A stretch of 24,612 nt of DNA, from assembly GCA_000444245.1 (NCBI GenBank), contig ATSW01029474.1:1-24612 (forward strand), in the 5' to 3' direction. Positions 20,000 through 24,612 of this stretch are shown piece after piece (the first letter of the stretch is position 1; the number at the start of each line of letters is the position of its first letter). Source of the DNA: Botryllus schlosseri (lineage: Eukaryota; Chordata; Ascidiacea; Stolidobranchia; Styelidae). The notes under the pieces are model-generated. The model was given only the letters and a program-made list of their open reading frames with translations, made no database searches and was not told the DNA's origin. The position numbers and the translations under genes are program-made.

Positions 20000-20430
20000 G
20001 CGAATCCTAATCGTGATTGGCTTTGAGTCGTGTCGAGTATCGTTCAGTATGACGTCAAAAGAGTATGAATGATGGGGATCGTCCACATATTATGTAACGT
20101 TAATGCGACCACAAGGAAAATATTGCCGGGCGTACACCACATGAAGATCTTATCCACTTCATTTTTGACAATGCCGCGAGTTGTTCACTTAACAGAAATG
20201 TCATTTCCACTAACGTGCGTGCTGCGTACCACATGTTTCAGATACTGTGATACGACCAATCGAGACTTCAAGGCTACCAAGATCGGATGAAACATCAAAA
20301 AAAGATTTCCCGTTAATAATGTCTCGTCTTCGTGGAAAGATTCGTATAAGTTCAGTGCTTGAAAAATTGCCCAGCCCGTGTTATTATGTCAAACTCGCAA
20401 ACGATCATCGAGTATGTAGTACCTCAAGTA
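20000..20430 (+). repeat. Family E segment, copy E2
   Basis: Colinear with 5580-6065 (see that entry for shared blocks). The best stretch is 20088-20282, where two thirds to three quarters of bases agree. Two open frames here (20069-20290 and 20247-20474) are not open in the matching place of E1, so they are probably incidental. Confidence 0.5.
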
Positions 20431-20434
20431 CCTC

Positions 20435-21065
20435 AATAAACTACTGCCCTTTGAAATCACCCTTGTTATACTGAACGCTGTGATGCCATACTTTTTACTG
20501 TGATAACCACGCGAATATTGATTGAGTGCAGCCGCGCACCGTTGCAGCTACAGCTGGCCGTACCTATCCCAAGAGTCGCATGCGATAACACGATGACACG
20601 CACGCACCTTAACTGTGAGAACACCTAGGCTGCCGAGAGGGCAATCACGGTCGTATGTAAAGTACGGTCGACGAGGTGCGGGATCCGGTTCAAAGAGTGC
20701 CTAGCTGTTATTTTTGGCGCCGTAATCCGTTGCAACCTATGATTTTAGGCGGCGAGATCGTTACACCGCCGATCGCATTTGCGTCGACAAGTCACATCAA
20801 TGGGTAATGGCATATAATAGACGCACTGTATAATACTTTTTCATTAAAATAATACCTATTTCGGTTTCCACGGTGCCACGCAATATTAAAAACCTTGCTG
20901 ATAACAAAGTGCTCATTACGGCGTCTTAATTGAGATATAGAACAATGTAGCGGCAGTACTGTATTGCATTGATTTATGGTTTGCATATATTATGAGTATG
21001 AGTGATTATGCTGGAGTATATAATTTCCTTTAGCAAAATTTCCATCACATTCGATAACACGTCGG
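20435..21065. other. No gene; G+C- and CpG-richer patch at about 20520-20790
   Basis: The patch stands out in base composition but carries no open frame, repeat or RNA that I recognise. A hairpin of the ggcgg/ccgcc kind lies near 20750-20772. Confidence 0.4.
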
Positions 21066-21066
21066 T

Positions 21067-21340
21067 AGAGGTGGTCAAAGTGGACAGTCTTGCTCTTCAA
21101 GTATAGAAGTAGAGGTATCGGTGTGAATTTCTACTCAACCACAAGTAAAAGTAGCAATATCGAAGACATGTACGCACAGATTTAGAAAAAATAGTCGAAA
21201 ATGAAAGTTCTGAAAGGAATTCAAGCAAATGAGCCTTGAAATTTGAATTTAGTATGGGGCGCATGCTTTTAAGAGTTACTTAGAGGTGGCAGCTTTCGAG
21301 ATTACAAGATGCATCTTCGTGACTAACGAAAAATGACTAG
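21067..21340 (+). repeat. Family B repeat, long sense copy (B5)
   Basis: agaggtggtcaaagtggac head, then tatagaagtagagg, ctactcaaccacaagtaaaa, gtagcaatatcg, gtcgaaaatgaaag, caagcaaatga, tggggcgcatg and gtggcagctttcgagatta. It is the template for aligning the other B copies. Two further agaggtgg words at about 21282 and 21567 and a gccacctcg at 21593 make the right boundary ambiguous; the element may reach 21600. Confidence 0.6.
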
Positions 21341-21344
21341 GTAG

Positions 21345-21780
21345 ATTCTCCGAAAATATAATATATTACCGTGATGCTGCGGCTATTCAACACAGTTTTC
21401 GTAACAATTGCACTAGTAAAAGTGTTGAAAACCTACCCCCAAACTACATTTCACATGTCGAAATCAAATTCAAATTGTAAAAAGAAAATGCTTTTGCCTA
21501 AAATTTGAAGTGGTCGAAAACTATGAGCACCTGAGTTAGTAGTCGGAAAACATATTCGAGTACTCCTAAGAGGTGGACGTGTTTCATTACGAGCCACCTC
21601 GACGATCGGTCTTAAGATATAAGTAACTATAATTTTCATATCTCATAAGGAATAGTGATATAACGTAGGAATAGGACAATGAATATTTTTGTCTTTGATG
21701 TTTTTGCGGCACATACACCGACTTATGAAAGACTTACACACGACATGTGCGTATATGCATACCATGAGTGCATGATGTGC
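21345..21780. other. No gene; possibly the distal part of B5
   Basis: A+T-rich sequence ending near gccacctcg (21593), the inverted partner of the family B head. If that is the true right end, B5 is about 530 bp long. Downstream open frames at 21643-21897 overlap the SINE and are not supported. Confidence 0.35.
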
Positions 21781-21789
21781 ATTTGCCGC

Positions 21790-21990
21790 TGGACACGGAA
21801 GGTGCAGAAATATCCTTGTAAGTCTTGCACCACCTCTCCATGCTATTCCGGTAATTCTGAGCGCCAATGGGGAAGCCGTGGATACCAGTGTAACTAATCA
21901 GGTCTTCGGTTTGACTCGGCTGGGGATTGAACCCATGACCTACTAATCAAGACGCCGGACGCTCTGCCATTACGCTATCTACTACTAGAA
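21790..21990 (-). mobile_element. tRNA-derived SINE, MetaSINE-like
   Basis: On the minus strand a pol III A-box-like gatagcgtaatggcagagc (21979-21961) is followed about 30 bases later by a B-box, gggttcaatccc (21934-21923). The tRNA-like head does not form an acceptor stem, so it is a SINE rather than a tRNA gene. After the head come agccgagtcaaaccgaagac and then cttccccattggcgctcag. From memory these resemble the conserved central domain of MetaSINEs (…gtcataccaaagac… and …ttggcgctcagcatt…), found in many invertebrates. The 3' limit is not sharp and no tail repeat is evident. Confidence 0.6.
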
Positions 21991-21994
21991 CCGC

Positions 21995-22550
21995 GCATTT
22001 CAATGCGGTAAAATGAGTGACAGCGCAGCTCGCACTGTTACGAAATCGGTATTCCCCATTCCCTGCAAATCTCGCATTGGCATGCATCAACTGGCGGCCG
22101 CCCATGCAAGTTAATGCGTCATGCAGCGTTGGTTTGCACAGGGGACAATAACAACGTTTCGTATGCCGCGCGCGGCACCGCCAGAGGAAATGCGGCAATA
22201 TCCGCAATGATGCAACAACCGCTCCTGCGTGATATCATACTATGACACCGGTTAAGTAATAAGTATGCCGCTAGACAAACTCTTAGCTATTGTATATATA
22301 CATCGACTTGCCGACCTTCGGACGGGAGATTATTACATTTGCGAACGGCCTTGAATAATTCATAATGTTCACCTGGGATCACCCACTCAAAGTCTGCTCA
22401 CGTGAAAAAGTCAAACGAGGTCGCAGTCTTAAAAAAATTGCTTGGCCGCTTCTATTTTCGGATGGAAGATGATCAATTGTTGTGTTCGATAAATAGGATT
22501 GTTGCATTGTCAACGTATCCAAAACTCAATGTAGTCTTGATGGCATACTA
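21995..22550. other. No supported gene
   Basis: G+C-richer up to about 22210 and A+T-rich afterwards. A minus-strand open run (21947-22207) overlaps the SINE head and is not supported. No other repeats seen. Confidence 0.5.
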
Positions 22551-22555
22551 GAAAA

Positions 22556-22915
22556 ATTTCAGCTTTTCCAATTAGAATTATAACTACACAGTTTTTTGTT
22601 CAAATTAGATTCTAATAGGAATTACTGAATTTTCAAGAACTTGGAAATTGAATTAATTTCGAATTAGAAGGATACACAAAAAAACCAAATCCGGCTCATA
22701 TCAAATCAGAATATGTTCTCGTACATATGAGAATTGCGAATGTATCTGTGACATGCTTGGCTCATGTCCCACTATACAAGCTCTCCTCATTCATTTTCAG
22801 GAAAACCAAAAATTAGACAGAATTAAAATTTGACCATAGAAACATTTAACAAATTAGATTATGATTAGATTACGGCCATTTCGTTCTAATTAGTCTCTAA
22901 CTACGATTATGCAGT
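22556..22915 (+). repeat. Family D repeat, longest copy (D3)
   Basis: Left part ccaattagaattataactac plus caaattagattctaatagga matches D1. Right part tatgttctcgtacatatgag through aaattagattatgattagat and catttcgttctaattag matches D2. Two attaga-rich blocks flank a less A+T-rich middle. The family has no coding frame, no obvious inverted ends and no tail, so its class is open. Confidence 0.6.
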
Positions 22916-22919
22916 TGTC

Positions 22920-23768
22920 CAACTCTGCTCGATGATAGTTTTGTGGGATCGCGAATGACAGTAAATCGCAAATTAGCGCGATTTGCATTTTAGTTAATCG
23001 AGTTTTAATGATTAAATAGCTTTTAAAATCGAGAGTATCTATCACGGTAAAGTTGCGTACCGTTTAATCCCAATTTTCGCAATAGCATGAATTGGTATAT
23101 GTATTTGAACTTTTCAAAATCTCAAGAGAGTGGAGTGTTGTAATATCCCGATTCTTGCTGTAGAGAAGTAATACTTTGAATATAACACGTCCTAGAATAG
23201 AACACTTATTGTAAGGCAAACTAGATTCTTAGAATTTTCCGTTAGCTCAGTATATATATCTATGGGTATGCAATATACACGGTCGTCAATCAACCTTTAT
23301 ACATTATGATATTTATAGGTCACCCGTTTCTAGTCCTTCTCCAGTTTATGCCAGTTCATTAAAACTAAACAGCGTGGCAGATCTAATTTAGCGATCGCTG
23401 CGAAGCCAGCTCTGTAAAGTTCACGAAAGGTCGGATGTAATCCTGTTTGCGCATCGCAGCTATGTTGAGAGGTGCTGTTCCACCGGATCTGGTGTTTGTT
23501 CAATATCCGTGCTTACACATTGACCCCTACCCGTCGTATTTACGCGGTTGAAACAGGCTTCGCTGAGGTTGGTGACTCGATAACCCGTAGCGGGTCACTT
23601 TTATGCGGCCACTTCAAAATCGAACTGTTTGCAAGACTGCACGATTACTTTGAGTCATAAGGCTGGACTTTGAATTGAATAATCGATTGCCTACGCGAGT
23701 GTGGTCTCTGGGATACGTTTCACCAGCACAGTGTTCCTGCATGAAACTATTTTACGTCGTTCTGACAC
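22920..23768. other. No recognisable feature
   Basis: A plus-strand frame at 23472-23660 (62 codons) lacks motifs. A short hairpin acccg-tag-cgggt lies at about 23584. No repeats shared with the rest of the window. Confidence 0.5.
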
Positions 23769-23885
23769 ATAGGTGCGGTAAAGACCGCCAAGGATGTCGC
23801 TGCAGTAGAAGTAGAAGTGACGTCGTAAGTTGCTACTCAATTACAAGTAGAAGTAACAAATTCTAATACATACTGAAGATACTTA

Positions 23886-23893
23886 AAATAGAA
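23886..23893. repeat. Left target-site duplication of hAT copy C2
   Basis: aaatagaa, matched by caatagaa at 24240-24247 (7 of 8). Eight bases is the hAT length. Confidence 0.7.
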
Positions 23894-24239
23894 TAGGGTT
23901 ACCATATTTTGAGATCCTAAAAAAGGGACACTTTTCAAAAATTGTGAAAGCACCAGTACCGGACAAGAAAACTGGTGATTCTGAAAATATTTCGACCGAT
24001 AGTACTGTGTTGACTAAAAAAAGGTCATCACTTCGGTTCGACTCCTGATTTACCCGATTTTTACGAATCTCTGACTTTCGATACATCGGGGTCGCGTTTT
24101 TAGTCGCATTTTAGTCCTTTTTACAGAAAAAGAGAACAAATTCCCAAAAAAGAGGACATTTAGGCGTCCTCCGAGCACACTTTCAATTTATTGACAAAAG
24201 AGGACAAATCCTCTTAAAAGAGGACGTATGGTAACCCTA
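23894..24239 (+). mobile_element. hAT-like non-autonomous DNA element (copy C2)
   Basis: 346 bp with perfect 13-bp terminal inverted repeats: tagggttaccata at 23894-23906 and its complement at 24227-24239. Flanking octamers match at 7 of 8. Inside are gagatcctaaaaaagggaca near the left, ttgactaaaaaaaggtcatc in the middle, aggcgtcctccgagcacact, and a subterminal stem tcctctt-aa-aagagga at 24209-24224. It is related to C1 but shorter. It encodes no transposase and must have been mobilised in trans by an autonomous hAT element elsewhere in the genome. Confidence 0.85.
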
Positions 24240-24428
24240 CAATAGAAGTATATAATGTATGACAAATACCCAAGCAAGTAGTTTAAATGTTTATTTGGGG
24301 GAGATGTTGCATAATTTCAGTAGTAATTCGCAGTGGCTACCTTCTAATTTTCGAGATACATCTTTGCGACAACGCTAAATTACTGATGACATTACAGATA
24401 GAATAATACATTCCGTTACCATGGTGCA

Positions 24429-24458
24429 GGGACTATTTCGCAAGGGACTATCTCGCAA
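24429..24458 (+). repeat. 15-bp direct repeat, 2 units
   Basis: gggactatttcgcaa followed directly by gggactatctcgcaa; one difference. Confidence 0.85.
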
Positions 24459-24562
24459 AAGTGAAGCAAACCAATTCCAGACCGACTTCTGGTTTACAAA
24501 CGGCAATAAGTGTTGGTTCTCATCCTAGGGTGGATATCTGAATGATTCACCATGATTTAGTC

Positions 24563-24612
24563 CAGTGGTTCCCAACGTGGGCGATATCGCCCCCCAGGGG
24601 GCGATTTGTCGG
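24563..24612 (+). mobile_element. Left end of a hAT-like element, cut by the window edge
   Basis: cagtggttcccaacgtgg is the classic hAT terminal repeat type (CAGTGGTTCNCAAC...). It is followed by two nested inverted repeats: gggcgat-atcgccc (24579-24592) and tcgccccc-ca-gggggcga (24587-24604), the GC-rich subterminal hairpins common in these elements. The right end and target duplication lie outside the window, so length and coding content are unknown. Confidence 0.65.

Larger units (their letters stand above)
23770..24400 (+). repeat. Family B repeat interrupted by a hAT-like element (B6)
   Basis: The left half (aggtgcggtaaag, gcagtagaagtagaagtg, ctactcaattacaagtagaa, gtaacaaattc) aligns with B5 from its head. 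The right half, after the hAT copy, resumes with caagcaagtagtttaaatg, tttgggggagatg, ggctacc and tttcgagatacatctttgcg, matching B5's caagcaaatg, ggggcgcatg and tttcgagattaca..atcttcg. The two halves abut in B5 order once 23894-24239 and one target duplication are left out. Confidence 0.6.

Noticed and set aside
21915-21985. Functional tRNA gene on the minus strand
   Set aside because: A and B boxes are present, but the acceptor arms do not pair and the anticodon stem is poor; SINE-like sequence follows directly.
1-24612. CRISPR arrays, bacterial operons, phage genes, LTR elements, Polintons or endogenous viruses
   Set aside because: No regularly spaced repeats, no compact coding, and no long terminal repeats or recognisable viral protein segments on either strand.

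Overview
This window looks like repeat-rich intergenic DNA from an invertebrate animal. It is A+T-rich, CpG is not visibly depleted (which argues against a vertebrate), and no open frame looks like a real gene. The longest open runs are about 120-150 codons, which is what chance gives in 24.6 kb of this composition, and several of them start only at GTG or TTG. I see no bacterial operon structure, CRISPR array, rRNA, functional tRNA, retrovirus, LTR element or Polinton. Species cannot be told from the sequence.

What the window does hold is a layered set of old, short, mostly non-autonomous repeats, recognised because copies within the window align to each other. (A) A fold-back family with roughly 95-140 bp inverted arms: two two-armed copies (15789-16030, 19315-19552) and four solo arms or ends (7341-7480, 12021-12096, 13801-13920, 19841-19974). 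(B) A family with a CAGAGGTGG-like head and an 'acttctactt / tactcaagtaaaag' body, at least ten copies in both orientations. (C) Two hAT-like non-autonomous elements (8555-8988 and 23894-24239) with tagggttaccata ends and 8-bp target duplications that are still readable. (D) An 'attagattctaat'-rich family in three copies. (E) A pair of long homologous segments (about 5580-6065 and 20000-20430). (H) A short homologous pair in opposite orientation (1481-1553 and 14030-14100). Single items are a tRNA-derived SINE with a MetaSINE-like body (about 21790-21990, minus), a probable LINE 3' tail (about 15216-15560, minus) and the left end of another hAT-like element running off the window at 24563.

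These layers give relative ages. The hAT copy at 23894-24239 sits inside a family-B copy, so B is older there. Several local tandem duplications (periods about 163-171, 102, 68, 22, 15 and 10 bp) overlie the dispersed repeats.

The items most worth a second look are the fold-back family A, the nested B/hAT insertion, the long E pair, the SINE, and two weak coding candidates on the minus strand: a cysteine-rich open frame without ATG at 9167-9523 followed by a polyadenylation signal, and an ATG frame at 10795-11073 that contains a 34-codon tandem repeat. None is strong enough to be called a gene.
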